A DNA stretch of 64,000 bases, taken from contig NC_087072.1 of NCBI RefSeq assembly GCF_026151205.1, forward strand, positions 2,747,375 through 2,811,374, in the 5' to 3' direction. Each line of letters opens with the position of its first letter. Position 1 is the first letter of the stretch. The position numbers and the translations under genes are program-made. This stretch comes from Bolinopsis microptera (lineage: Eukaryota > Ctenophora > Tentaculata > Lobata > Bolinopsidae). Positions 9,460 through 20,396 of this stretch are shown here, one piece after another. The notes under the pieces were generated by a model that did no database searches, was not told the DNA's origin, and was given only the letters and a program-made list of their open reading frames with translations.

Positions 9460-11323
9460 TTATACCTACCAGGACGCGCGCCGAGTTGGACTCGTCGACG
9501 GTCCTTTCGTCGATGTTCCAATATATGGAACAGATATTTTACGAGTATCACCCGTTATATTAATGTAAAACCGTTTTGTTCCGCTGCAAAACCATAAAAA
9601 CCAAAGTCACGTGATAATTTTAGGGCGAGCGAATTAGTAAGAGCCCTAAAGATATGATAACCGTCGGCGTTTTAGAAGGCGTGTGCATTGTATTGTGCAT
9701 TATATTGTGGTATGGGCTTTGAATAAAATAGTCAAGGATATGTGTGCTAAGGCTGACCAGTTAGCTGAAGAAATTTCATCAACTGACGACACGCGTCAAA
9801 TGTTCGAAGCTGTGAGATCCTTAGCTAAGACCAAAGAGACAAAGCCTATAGTTGTCCACAATAAGGATGGGTACCCCATTGGTACAGACCTCGCTAAAGC
9901 TGAAGTACTCCGTGATTGGTATGAAGAACAGCTGATTGGAGATGAACCAGCCATTGATCCGTTTGAAGAGAATGTTTCATCACCCCTCTTCAAAAGCCTG
10001 GCAAGACTCCTGGTGAACTGAAAAGCCTCAGACCCCTGACATTATGTAACTGTGCTCGTAAGCTGCTATCCCTCATTACACTCAGGAGAATCGAAGCAAA
10101 GGTAGACGCTTACACAGGTCCATGGCAAGCTGCCTACAAGCAGAAGAGAAGCTGTGGAGACCTGGTATGGTGTCACCGTATGTTGATCAGCATCGTAAAA
10201 GAAAGAGAGTGGTCTTTCCACAAGATGGGCCTAGACATGTCCAGTGCCTTCGATACTATCAGTAGGCAGATTGTGCTCAACCTCCTAGAGGACGCAGGGT
10301 GCACAAGAGATGAGATCAGACTAGTGAGATTCCTCCTGAGCAACACCAAGATCAAGGTGCGAGTCAACAACGCTACCTCCCTTGAATTCATCAGCACCAA
10401 CGGAGGACCCCAAGGTGATAGTGTTTCAGGCCTCTGTTTCACAATCACTCTAGCTGGTGCCTGCTACCACCTGCGTGCCGTGAAGCTGCGCCCAACCCCT
10501 CCTATTAACCCTAGCGGCATGCCTGAAGAAGATGCCTACTCTGATGACATCGACTATCTTGTTGAAGACAAAGATACTCTAGAAGCCCTCCTCCCTATCG
10601 CTACTAAGGTGTTCAAAGAGTGGAATCTGAATATTAATGAATCAAAGACAGAGTTTGTACACGTCTACATAGCTGGGAAAGATGAGGTCATGGATGATGG
10701 TAAACCCCTTAGAATGAATGAAGAATGGTGCAGTTAGCAGTAGCAAGTTGTTGGGTTCTCTGCTAGAAAGTAGGAAAGATGTCACCAGAAGAATCATGTT
10801 AGCCAATTTAGCATTCCAGAACTTCAAGAAGGTCTGGTGCCAGAGTAAGATCCCCCACAGAATAAGCTAAGGTCTATAGCCAAGTAGTATCTATCCTCAT
10901 GTATAACTCTTACAAGAAGAACGGGTTCTACTGTGGTTCTAAAAATCTTGGTCTTGATCTTCGTAGACAAGTCAGATTTCTCGAAAGTAGAAAGTCTAAA
11001 CTCTGCAGTCAGCCTTTCCTTGCATTGATGTCTCTGCTAGTTGAAGCTAAGAATTTAAAGTCATGTACTTCTTCGAGAGCTTTTTCATTGACAAATACTC
11101 TCTCATCACAATTGCGCCCTGGCTCTGTTTGTGGGCAAGCATTTTTTGCTGTTTAGCAGTGTTGAAAAAAAGAATAATTTTTTTTAAATGTTGGAGCATG
11201 ATTTCGTACCGATCTTATGAATGTTTAACGGGTGATACTCGTAAAATATTTGTTTGAAATTTGTTTCAGGACCGTCGATGAGTCCAACTCGGCGCGCGTC
11301 CTGGTAGGTTATAAACCTACAAA
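9460..11323. mobile_element. TIR-bounded element enclosing reverse-transcriptase coding sequence
   Basis: The left end (about 9460-9565) and right end (about 11225-11323) are inverted copies over roughly 100 bp, from TTGTAGGTTTATA at the tip through CTCGGCGCGCG to an inner AACGGGTGATACTCGT motif. Between them lies a broken reverse transcriptase. I found no convincing target duplication. Long TIRs are unusual for a retroelement, so this could be a DNA element that captured an RT, a tail-to-tail composite, or an unfamiliar element class. The inner TIR motif also occurs near 1237 and 14402 beside family A sequences. Confidence 0.65.
9683..11010 (+). pseudogene. Reverse transcriptase, frameshifted
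   Basis: Three frames together cover one RT. Frame one (9683-10018) is the N-terminal thumb-side region. A shift near 9985 leads to the KPGKTPG and RPLTL blocks, then a long frame to 10737 with motif A (GLDMSSAFDTI), motif B (GGPQGDSVSG) and motif C (YSDDIDYL, both Asp present). A second shift near 10730 leads to GSLLESRKDVTRRI and a degenerate tail. The family resembles invertebrate RTs with a PQGD(S/G)LSPVLF-type motif B and a preceding DIVW-like block; I cannot assign a named clade. No endonuclease domain is visible inside the TIRs. Disabled by at least two frameshifts. Confidence 0.75.
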
Positions 11324-11909
11324 TGAATGTTCATATCCTACATGGCCCTAATTACTAAAATGCGGTGGCTGGTTGCCTCAACGATAGGAGGTATTCTACT
11401 TAAAACTAAGCTCAATCCCCACTTGAGCTTGAGTATGAAATGTTGTATAAAACCGGGGATCATGCAATCAGTACTGGACGTTACGTTGGGGTGGTGGGTC
11501 ACATTTTCTTCCAAAACACAGTTAGTACTTTTGTACTAAGTGGTGGGTCTGCTGCTCATTTCCCCGAAAAACAGTTAGTACATGGTACTAAGGAGCGTGT
11601 CCAATCCCAAAAAACCCATTTTACTTCAAATTTCAATTTAGGGAATGGGTTGAATTTTTTGAATTTTTTCCCTTTTTTTGTAACTTTTTATCTAATTAGA
11701 CTACATTGAAAACAAAACCCCTACTAAATATTGGGTATAATTTGCTAATTTCCCAATGTTTAATGAGCTGTTTAAATTAAAGCAATTTCTTGTGGGGATC
11801 TTATTTTATGTACCAAGACACAGTTAGTACCGCAAAAGCGGGCAAAAGGGGTACATGTCTTAATTATTATTGGATAAATGATAAACGGTTAGCTAGTAGT
11901 AGTACCGGG
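11324..11909. other. Non-coding stretch
   Basis: AT-rich, with a recurring CAGTTAGTAC motif around 11519, 11570 and 11820. No gene, RNA or clear element is supported. Confidence 0.4.
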
Positions 11910-11983
11910 TTCACATAGCCATGTGTATACGCGTACTGCGTGATGCGCTTGTTTCACAAGCGAGAGGGCTCTGGTTAGAGCAA
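11910..11983 (+). mobile_element. Family E short element, shorter copy
   Basis: Starts TTCACATAGCCATG and ends GGTTAGAGCAA, matching 15247-15366 but with the middle shortened. No flanking duplication remains here; ends are assigned from the better copy. Confidence 0.7.
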
Positions 11984-12286
11984 CACAAAGGGGTGGGTGG
12001 GTTTTTTTTAATTACACTTATAGTCGACGTCACGTCCAAAACTTGGTACCTGATCCATACACCACAACCTATTGTAGGATACAAGGATACAAGGATACAA
12101 GGATACATGGATACAAAAGTGATAATTACTTTATTGAGTACACAATAGTTGTAATTCTGAAATAATTTAAGTTACACAATTCTAATTATTTACAAGTGTG
12201 TAGGGATAATTTAGAAATGTTATATAATGCTAGTTTTAGAAAAATAGATAAATCGAGTTTGTATGGTCCAATTTTATTTTAAGGAC

Positions 12287-12789
12287 CTATAGCATTATGC
12301 ACTTGCCAGTATTTGAGTGGAAATCTGGGCTCTTATAATAGGCTGTATAATGTTCGTTCACAAAGAGAATTGAATGGATTGCTCTTGCTGTGGCAGTGAG
12401 TGTGGTAGGATCTAGAGTTTTGTTGGAGAGCAAACCGACTAGGTCAGTAATGTTTTGGGGATGGAAATTGAATTTTTCCCTAACTGATGAGTAGAGCAAA
12501 CAGTCAATCAATACGTGACTTTCGTCCTCAATAGGCTTGAGCCCTTTGCTGAAAAGGTAGTAGGTGCACCAACGTTCTTCTCTTGGTACAAGGGGGGTTT
12601 CGTATTTGCCCCTTTCGATGTAGAGGTTGTGGCAGCTGATACGAAACCTTGTCAGACTTTTTCGAACATCAGGTATTTTGATAATTCGTACATATGCCTC
12701 TGGTTCGAAATCATGTTTAATTAAGTTATAGAATTCTAGCTTTGGTGGTATTGTATGATATGCGCCTATCTGATTAGAGCAATATGTTG
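12287..12789 (-). pseudogene. LINE ORF2 C-terminal fragment
   Basis: The minus frame shows the region that follows the reverse transcriptase in many invertebrate LINEs: an RKSLTRFRISCH block, YIERGKY, PREERWC, then a DESHVLIDC half of a CCHC-like finger. In the first half the second Cys is replaced (CTYY). The frame ends at 12287. Upstream it is cut by a family B insertion at 12799-12894, so this is a remnant. Confidence 0.7.
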
Positions 12790-12798
12790 GATTCACTT

Positions 12799-12894
12799 TT
12801 GTAGCGCGATGCACTACTGGGTCGCGCGCGCATCCAATAATGCTTCTCGCAACCACAGGTCGGCAAGATGCGAAGGATTGACATCGCCAATCAA
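12799..12894 (-). mobile_element. Family B short element, inverted, inside the LINE remnant
   Basis: Reads TTGTAGCGCGATGC to CGCCAATCAA on the plus strand, the reverse orientation. A 9-bp duplication GATTCACTT flanks it at 12790-12798 and 12895-12903. Confidence 0.9.
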
Positions 12895-12901
12895 GATTCA
12901 C

Positions 12902-13089
12902 TTGTCATATGTTGTATGACCCGCCGCGCACGAGTGCACGGCTCCCCCTGTATCGTAGAAACTCAACAGTGAAGCGACAGTGGGGGTTACTTGTCATATG
13001 TTGTATGGCACACGAGTGCGCGGCTCCCCCTTTAGATCGTTCAAACTCTACTATAGTGAAACGACCGTGGGGGTCACGATGTGATACAA
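12902..13089 (+). mobile_element. Family C element, two related halves
   Basis: Begins TTGTCATATGTTG and ends GATGTGATACAA. The first half is repeated: both halves carry TTGTCATATGTTGTATG, a GCACGAGTG-type core and a GGCTCCCCC block, then a GTGGGGGT block. The left end overlaps the duplication of the adjoining family B element. Identified by comparison with 60011-60196. Confidence 0.75.
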
Positions 13090-13153
13090 TCTACAACCTA
13101 TGTAACCAATGCCCAAAAAACCTTACCGCCTACTGGGCTCGCTAGAGGTGATA

Positions 13154-13281
13154 TTGACCATTGTTAATGATCTGGCCCGGCGCGCGCTACTTCGTAACAC
13201 TTCACACTTGCCATCGGGCCATTTCGAGAAGAAAGCGGCGCGCGCTACTTCGAAGAAATTTAGACGAGTAACATCCGTCAA
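13154..13281 (+). mobile_element. Family A element with 9-bp duplication
   Basis: TTGACCATTGTTAATG to CATCCGTCAA, flanked by GAGGTGATA at 13145-13153 and 13282-13290. The interior matches the copy at 2042 apart from small indels. Confidence 0.92.
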
Positions 13282-13290
13282 GAGGTGATA

Positions 13291-14050
13291 GATTTTCAAC
13301 AGCACGTTTGGCGTCGCGCGTCACGTCAAGTTTACCTTTCGCACGCTGCATTGAGCCTAGTAGTCATGACAACGACATTACTTCGCAAAGTTTAAAAGCT
13401 GTGATCTTTTATTTCATATTTAGCCCAAAATCAAACTTTTCGGTTTAATTCAGAATCTAAGTTGTCCCAAATTTGGCTCTTGGGGAGCTAACTTTTAATT
13501 TACGAGACTGAAATTTTGTTGAAAACCGGAAGGTTCCCAGGAAAAGTTACCGGCTGGTGGTGGTACTAAAGTTGGTTTAATTTAAACAGACGGCTTGACC
13601 TCGCGCGCGACAACAAGCATGATTTGCACGCGTGGCGTATCCAATGTTCAGGCAGCTACCACGTGACACAATTCAGCCAACCAGAGTACAGGAATCCGCA
13701 AAGTTAAAGTTGCAAACTTTTGATCGGCCCGAAAGGGGACTTTTCTGGAGATTTTGAGATAACTCAACAATTACGTTGTCTTGAATTTTCCTCCTGGAGA
13801 GGTAACGTTACTTTTAAAAGAGGAACATGTTACAAAAAACCGGAAGTCTCCAACTCTTTTACTTTCAAAGTTAAGCCCCATCCGGTCAGGGTTCCTGGGT
13901 TCTATTTATTTTACTTTTGGAGATATACCCCAGCCGGTAGGGTTTCCTGGGTGTTCCAAAATGTACAAATTTTGTCCCAATAAAGCTCGTTCACCAGCCT
14001 ACCTCCGTTTATAGTGTGTAGGGTGATTTTGGCGCTTATTTCGTGGAATT
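13291..14050. other. Non-coding stretch
   Basis: Moderately AT-rich. Short open frames at 13720-14014 overlap in different phases and show no recognisable domain. Nothing supported. Confidence 0.4.
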
Positions 14051-14055
14051 CGGCT

Positions 14056-14257
14056 TGTCCATTGTTAGTGGACTAGTCCAGCGCGCTACATTGTCAATTG
14101 TATGTTGTAGCACTTGACTCGGGTTGACGGATGTTACTCGTCTAAATTTCTTCGAATTAGCGCGCGCGCCGCTTTATTCTCGAAATGTTGCCCGATGGCT
14201 GATGGCAAGTGCTACGAAGTAGCGCGCGCCGCGGGCCAGACCATTAATAATGGTTAA
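14056..14257 (-). mobile_element. Two overlapping family A copies, one truncated
   Basis: 14056-14123 begins like family A (TTGTCCATTGTTAGTGG) and breaks off; 14124-14257 is an inverted family A copy starting TTGACGGATG and ending AATGGTTAA. It looks like one element landing in an older one; no clean duplication is visible. Confidence 0.65.
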
Positions 14258-14437
14258 GTTGTATACCTCGTTTCGTGCGCGGCGGCCAAAAGGCCTTTCT
14301 TTTTATATAAAAAATGATCAATGAGGTGTACGATATGACGTTTATCATGGTATAGCAACTTATCATCAAACATCGTATTATTATTAAATTACAATTAAAA
14401 TTTAACGGGTGATACTCGTAAAATATTTGTTCTTTCA

Positions 14438-14525
14438 TTTGACGGATGTTACTCGTCTAAATTTTTTTGAAGTAGTGCGGGCGCGCGCGCCGCTTTTTCG
14501 AGGCAAGTGCTACAAAGCACAAAAA
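14438..14525 (-). mobile_element. Degenerate family A element, second duplication copy
   Basis: Counterpart of about 1270-1372, with the TTTGACGGATGTTACTCG end better preserved. It directly follows an AACGGGTGATACTCGT motif at about 14402 that matches the inner TIR of the element at 9460-11323. Confidence 0.6.
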
Positions 14526-14574
14526 CAATTAGATAATTAGTCTTAAAACACAAAACACGGGTTTCGAAAAACCT

Positions 14575-15240
14575 AACCCACTTTACTTTGCACTTTCCGC
14601 ATTCCGGTATTCACATTCGGAGTCATACCATGGGGGCTGGAACTGAGACTTGATAGTAGTTTTAGGGATCCATCGGTCATAGGCTGCACCAAGAACTTCT
14701 CTGAATCGACTCCAGGCAAGATAAGGATCATTACACTCAAATTTACTATCCCAATCGATGCTAAATAATTCAAAATTCAAGCCCCTAAAATGACCTTTAC
14801 TATAATTTGTAATTAGAGATCTTTCTTTTTGTTTTTAGGCTGCTTAATATACTTGGTCTTAACGTCAATGTTAAATGTGATACAAAAGTATAGTCGGACA
14901 TACACATTTCGTTTTGATCTAAAACTTTTACATTCTTAACAAGGCTCTGAATGTTAGTGAACACAAAATCTAGGGTGTTGCCCGACTTGTGAGTAGAGGA
15001 GTTAATAAGTTGTGTATGTCCGAGGTCATCAGTGAGAAAATTTACAAAGCTAGAATGTAGCTAGGGCAAGATCAAAGATGACTGACCATCCGGCCAGGTA
15101 ACAGAAGCCAAGTTAAAGTCCCCTACCAGAATGTGCCTTTGCAACTTTCTGGCAATTGCTAAAGTAACAAAATGGATCTTCAAAGATTCGAAATTATCTA
15201 ATATATATAATTATCTAATATATATAAGCCAAGTGTGATT
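14575..15240 (-). pseudogene. LINE endonuclease fragment, duplication copy 2
   Basis: The minus-strand reading contains VGDFNLASVTWP (GDFN endonuclease block), THKSGNTLDFVFTN, a CMSD block, and PPWYDSEC in the linker to the reverse transcriptase. These are in order for the C-terminal half of an apurinic-type endonuclease followed by the RT N terminus. One in-frame stop lies after the GDFN block and no RT palm follows, so it is a 5'- and 3'-truncated remnant. It is intact across the site where copy 1 has a family A insertion. Confidence 0.75.
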
Positions 15241-15246
15241 GATTTC

Positions 15247-15366
15247 TTCACATAGCCATGTGTATACGCGTACTGCCAACTGCGCGACGCGCTTGTTTCA
15301 CAAGTTGAATATATACGGCGGTCGCGCGCTACTTAACTGCAAGCGAGAGGGCTCTGGTTAGAGCAA
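15247..15366 (+). mobile_element. Family E short element with 9-bp duplication
   Basis: TTCACATAGCCATG to GGTTAGAGCAA, flanked by ATTGATTTC at 15238-15246 and 15367-15375 (a tenth base also matches under an alternative boundary). Copy 1 of the duplication has one attgatttct at about 2569-2578 and no insert, the reverse polarity to the other insertions. Confidence 0.9.
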
Positions 15367-15424
15367 ATTGATTTCTATTTAGAAAAAATCATAAATTTTC
15401 TTGAAAAGCATTAATCAGAAGTTA

Positions 15425-17360
15425 TTAAGTTTTTCTCTCTGTAATGCTGCACACAACCCCTATTAGCACTAAACTTAAAACAAATGTAATCTGAACCGTT
15501 AAGAAAGGGTTCAGAAATGCAGCACACCCATTAGCAATCGCAGAGCCAAACATGCCGGCGCCAGTTACGATTGCACTAGCTTTAGCTATATTCTCTGTTC
15601 CGAAGAAAGTAAGATCATATTGAATGAGGTTAGTTTCGATTCGCATCATTGAGTAAACGATCTTGCACCATCCCATCGAGCAAACAACCAATATGTTACT
15701 TTTATTCTTGAATAAAAGAAGGAGATATCCTATGGAAAGGATTGATGCCAGAGTTGGTTGAAGGATTCTGAATGATATCGTTCTGATAAACAGATATCCC
15801 ACCCCGCGTCCAAACAAGTTGCCAGCACCAGTTACCAGGGCTAGAATCAGGAACTGATAACCATCCACAACACTGCTACAAGGTCCCTCCTGGTTCTCGA
15901 TCAGTATCTTACACCTTTTCTCGTTCTCATCTCGCATCAATGCTGGGAGCAGAAGTATACTCCCATATCCTTGGAAGACGTTGATGAAGGTAAAGAGACT
16001 GGCTTTAGTAATCCTTAAAGCGATATTTTCAACATGGATGGTTTCCTTCGACTCGCTTGGTTTTTCTTCTCCTCCTTGAGAACCTATAAGAGGTAGTTCG
16101 GTCCCACTATTTCTATTTTCTCCCTTTATGCAACAGTGTAGTATAAATATCGGTGGCACAAAAAGAGGAATTGAGCTACATAGAACAAATATTCTCCATC
16201 CTACTACATCTAGCAGGAAATACCCCAGAAGAGCAACCCAGCCTCCACCTGCTGAAAACACAAAACTCGTCACAAAAGTCCCAAAACTGTATTGACCCCG
16301 ATCAGATACATGTTCAGCAAAGAAGACACCGGCAGTTGACATGTTCAGCCCAACACACAGACCTATTAGGGCTCTGGAGAGGAGAAGGGTTGTGTAGTTG
16401 GGGACTATCGCACAGAGGATTGTGAAGATAACGGAAGTGTAGAGGGAGAGGAGGAGTACAGGTCGTCTTCCTAACCTTGGTGGAATATCTATAAGTGAGA
16501 AAGAGAAAGAGAAAGAGAAAGAGAAAGAGAAAGAGAAAGAGAAAGAGAAAGAGAAAGAGAAAGAGAAAGAGAAAGAGAAAGAGAAAGAGAAAGAGAAAGA
16601 GAAAGAGAAAGAGAAAGAGAAAGAGAAAGAGAAAGAGAAAGAGAAAGAGAAAGAGAAAGAGAAAGAGAAAGATAAAGATAAAGAGAAAGAGAAAGAGAAA
16701 GAGAAAGAGAAAGAGAAAGAGAAAGAGAAAGAGAAAGAGAAAGAGAAAGAGAAAGAGAAAGAGAAAGAGAAAGAGAAAGAGAAAGAGAAAGAGAAAGAGA
16801 AAGAGAAAGAGAAAGAGAAAGAGAAAGAGAAAGAGAAAGAGAAAGAGAAAGAGAAAGAGAAAGAGAAAGAGAAAGAGAAAGAGAAAGAGAAAGAGAAAGA
16901 GAAAGAGAAAGAGAAAGAGAAAGAGAAAGAGAAAGAGAAAGAGAAAGAGAAAGAGAAAGAGAAAGAGAATAATAATAAAAACGGAAGTCTATACCTTAAT
17001 TGTATTTAGATGTATTTCAGCATAATTATTTTGATGAAACAACAATTTGAGATTTTTTAATACTGTCAATTATAATATTCACTATGAATTAAACAAAATA
17101 TTTTTAAAAAGCTGATAATTTAAATACCTGTCAGATAATGGGGCGGCGATGAGTATAGCTGTTGCCATAGTTATGTACATGGTCACTCCCAAAAATCCTT
17201 CCTCAATCTTACTCAAGTTCAATTCATAAGCAACTTTTTGCGTAATCACACCAGGCAGGTAGATTTCTACTGAGTCTCCAAACTTTATTAAGATGTTGAA
17301 TGCCAGGAGTTGATAATCTTTCACAGTCCACTTTGGTTTGTGGTCTGGCGCTTTTGTCAT
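15425..17360 (-). CDS. MFS transporter, SV2/SVOP-like, two exons
   Basis: Predicted 12-helix plasma- or vesicle-membrane transporter; substrate unknown. Exon 1 is 17360-17128 from Met in MTKAPD (an in-frame Met at 17438 is an alternative) and holds helices 1-2, including GDSVEIYLPG. The donor GACAG|GTATTT meets acceptor CCAAG|GTTAGG at 16475; the join gives DRLGRRP, the conserved loop 2-3 MFS motif, with phases matching (233 + 1051 nt). Exon 2 runs to the stop at 15425 and holds helices 3-12 with a hydrophilic loop after helix 6 (KGENRNSG...EEKPSESKE). Total 427 residues, somewhat short for SVOP-type proteins (near 500). The intron is dominated by a (TTTCTC)n pyrimidine tract just upstream of the acceptor. 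A truncated duplicate lies at 2623-3673. SV2/SVOP assignment is by motif layout only. Confidence 0.82.
16496..16968 (+). repeat. (GAGAAA)n microsatellite, about 79 units
   Basis: Same repeat as 3694-3897 but more than twice as long, with two GATAAA variants near 16670-16680. It lies within the MFS intron and on the coding strand forms the polypyrimidine stretch before the exon-2 acceptor. Confidence 0.97.
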
Positions 17361-17490
17361 ATTCTGCCATAAATTATTACAATTATCTTGACTACAAAGA
17401 TAGCAGTATCGATAGTTCCATGAACAATGAACAGTCAAGCATATTCGAATTTGGAACCTCCAAGTTCATTAATATCGTACATTTAATCAA

Positions 17491-17585
17491 ATAATTAGAG
17501 ACTAGAGACTAGAGACTAGAGACTAGAGACTAGAGACTAGAGACTAGAGACTAGAGACTAGAGACTAGAGACTAGAGACTAGAGA
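17491..17585 (+). repeat. 7-bp minisatellite (AGAGACT)n, about 13 units
   Basis: Near-perfect array just upstream of MFS exon 1; absent from copy 1, where this region is deleted. Confidence 0.95.
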
Positions 17586-17866
17586 GCCATCAGATTTCCT
17601 GTAAGGAACACAAAATGCCTGAGCAAATGCCTAAGCAAATGCCTGAGGAAGTGAAGCAAACAAATTCAGTCTGATATCTGGAGAAGGTAATAAAGAGCAC
17701 TTTGTATAAGGAAAGGCAAAGATGAGGAAATAACATAATACGTGTGTGATGTCAAATATGTTAAGCATAAGGTTAGTTAGCAGTTAATCCGTTACGTGAG
17801 ATTTGGGACAATAAGAACATTGACCAATTGTTAAGACAATTAATCTATACGATAACTTTATTTGAC

Positions 17867-17949
17867 TTACTGGGCCGCGTTCAGCCTGTCATTCCGCCTA
17901 ATCTCTATCACTATGTTTATGAACATGATAGCCTGAGGTCCCCAGGTAA
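17867..17949 (+). mobile_element. Family D short element with 8-bp duplication
   Basis: TTACTGGGCCGCG to GTCCCCAGGTAA, flanked by TATTTGAC at 17859-17866 and 17950-17957. The second copy is at 30293-30369. The interior contains ATGTTTATGAACAT, an imperfect palindrome. Confidence 0.88.
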
Positions 17950-19890
17950 TATTTGACCAAAACCCAGAATTGGGTAGAGAGGACCGCTGCCAGACGCTGC
18001 AGTGTCTCTCTTTCCCAAACAAAATTAAATGATATGAATTTGAATGACCGTCCGTAAATGCAAAATGATACCGAGAATGAAATCAGTTGCTCGCTTTTCC
18101 CATTCATTCACGGCTTACTATTTGTAATAAGTTTCGATTAATTGCATCAATCACATGCTGTAAAAATCTCTTTGGGTTGCTTTCGGGTCGATACTTACTC
18201 CTAGTAGTTCGGGATAAGGGTGGTCGAAATTTTACCTTTGAAAACATTTCCTTGTGTTTAGGTAAGCATATCCTTCAATCACTGACTGAATATGCCACTT
18301 TATACTCATTCAAGTTGGCATTAAATTCAAATATAATGCCATTTAGCTGTAGTGGGAAACAACATTTTTTCGAATTTACGAATGAGCAAAATTCTCACCT
18401 TTCGCACGTGCAAACTTTGAGCGGACGTTGCGTGTGCATCCAATATTGAATCACCTTAAATTTGGGTATATTCGTAAATTATGTATAGTTTGATAAGCAT
18501 GCAAAGTTTCAAAGTATTTCAAGACGAACTGTAATCACAACGGCACTCCAAAGTTGACAGAAAATGGTGAAAATAGCAATTTTCAGTGATTTTAGCAATT
18601 TTCTATCAATTGGGGTGTGTCCCACCTGATTATGGCAATTTTGGGTTTTTTTTACCGAATTTCGTATAACAGTGTACAGTATTGGACCACGCTGTTTATG
18701 AATTTGAAATAATGATACTGGCAACTACACTTAACAAGATCATACTAGTGCATAAAACTAAGAGCTGGAAATACCATACCCGATTCAAACATTCGAACGT
18801 AAAGAAACGAAATCATGATACTAGAGTTGCCCCAGATGAAGGATAAGTCAAAATGATCAGTAGCAATCAGTACAAGTTGGTGTTACCTCATTAACGTTAG
18901 CAATCGGAGAATCGGAATTCATTGTTTATTATATACATCATTTGTGTACTGGAGTTGAACTTGATAGATGCAGATTGTTAGCTTGTATTTCAGTATTTGT
19001 AAGCTTTTATTTTGCCTCATTGGATGAAACAATAAAATTGTGAGATCGAGAATGTACTCGATACAGCTTTAACTGGGAGACTAGAATTGAAATGGGGTAA
19101 TAAACCTTTATGCTTCAGCCCGAGATTGATTTTACGATGCATAATCCTATATACACATCATAAATATTATTATTCATATAAAGGAAAAACGGGGATTTCT
19201 ACTGGACTCCAAGCCATTTACTGGGCTCCAACATCGTTCCGCACTCTTGTATCTTTTTTTCCCTGGACTCATTTGTAAGACTGTACTCAAGAGTCCAAGA
19301 CCTCTCTCAGGCTCAACCTGGCATTTACGTTATCACTAAAATACATCTTTGGCAGACAAGGACAACAGAAAATCGTAATTATTTAGGCCAAAAATCACGG
19401 CGCCGCGACAAGCCAAACTACTACTAGGCAAAATCGCGGCAAATTCGCAGCGAAAGATAATGTATTTGCAGAGCTAAGTAAGATGTCACAAATTAGTTAA
19501 TTGGCTCGTAAGTCTAGTTAGAATTAAAATTAGGGAGCGATAGGCGCGCCAGGCAAAACAATAGAATCTTTATTAATAATCTCAAAAAATTCATGTGCGT
19601 GCGGGTAATTTACGAACGGCTTAATCAAGAAAACAGTAAGAGGTACGTGGATGGTTTTTTCGGTATTACTATAGTTGCTAGTGCCGAAAAAATTCTGGCG
19701 AAGCCCAAGAGCCTAAGTTTTTAAAAATCGGCCCGTGGTAAGTGGTTTAATTGATGATTTTATGACCCAAATGTGATACTAAGCAGTTACATCATGTTGC
19801 TTGGAGTGTGATAATATTATTTTAACAACTTAATTGAGTTGTGAAAATAGTTTTACCCAACGAGTTTGACGAGTTAGATAAAACGAGTTA

Positions 19891-20396
19891 CCTTACAAGA
19901 CATATTTATAACGTACGAAATGTGGCGGTTTTCCGAAAATTTCGCCATATTTTCGGACCGCCAAAATTTCGGTCGTCGTAATAGAATCCGTCGCATTATC
20001 TTTTAGCTTATTTCAATGACTGTGCCTTCACTGCTTTATTTTGTTTCTAAAAAGTAATATCAAGTAAAATAAATAAATAAATTCTGGCATCTTGGGACAA
20101 ATTATCACCACACCAATGACGAATTGAATGTCAAGCAATACAGTTTAAATTTGCATTAAAATACATGTATGTGCTAACATGAAAGTCTTACAGTCTTAAT
20201 ACAGACTAAGTTTGAACATGATTTTACCGAATTTCAGAAATTTCCTGACTGCTTACTGTCACAAAAAATGATGAAAAATACCCTTATTTTCTGTGACGTC
20301 CGAAATTTGACGGTTTTTGTTTAATTTCGCCATATTTTCGGACCGCCAAAATTTCGGTCGTCGCAAATTAGGCCGCCATAAATATGTCTTGTAAGG
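19891..20396. mobile_element. Family F MITE, copy 2, opposite orientation
   Basis: Same CCTTACAAGACATATTTAT TIRs, flanked by TA at 19889-19890 and 20397-20398. It is nearly identical to 3993-4498 read in reverse, yet sits about 160 bp outside the duplicated segment, so it is an independent insertion. Confidence 0.92.

Larger units (their letters stand above)
14325..19730. repeat. Segmental duplication, copy 2
   Basis: Partner of about 1075-5745. This copy keeps MFS exon 1 and the intron, has the longer (GAGAAA)n array and a family E insertion at 15247, and lacks four elements found in copy 1. Similarity stops near 19727, where copy 1 continues with 'aaaagaacc' and copy 2 with 'aaaatcggcc'. 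Confidence 0.9.
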
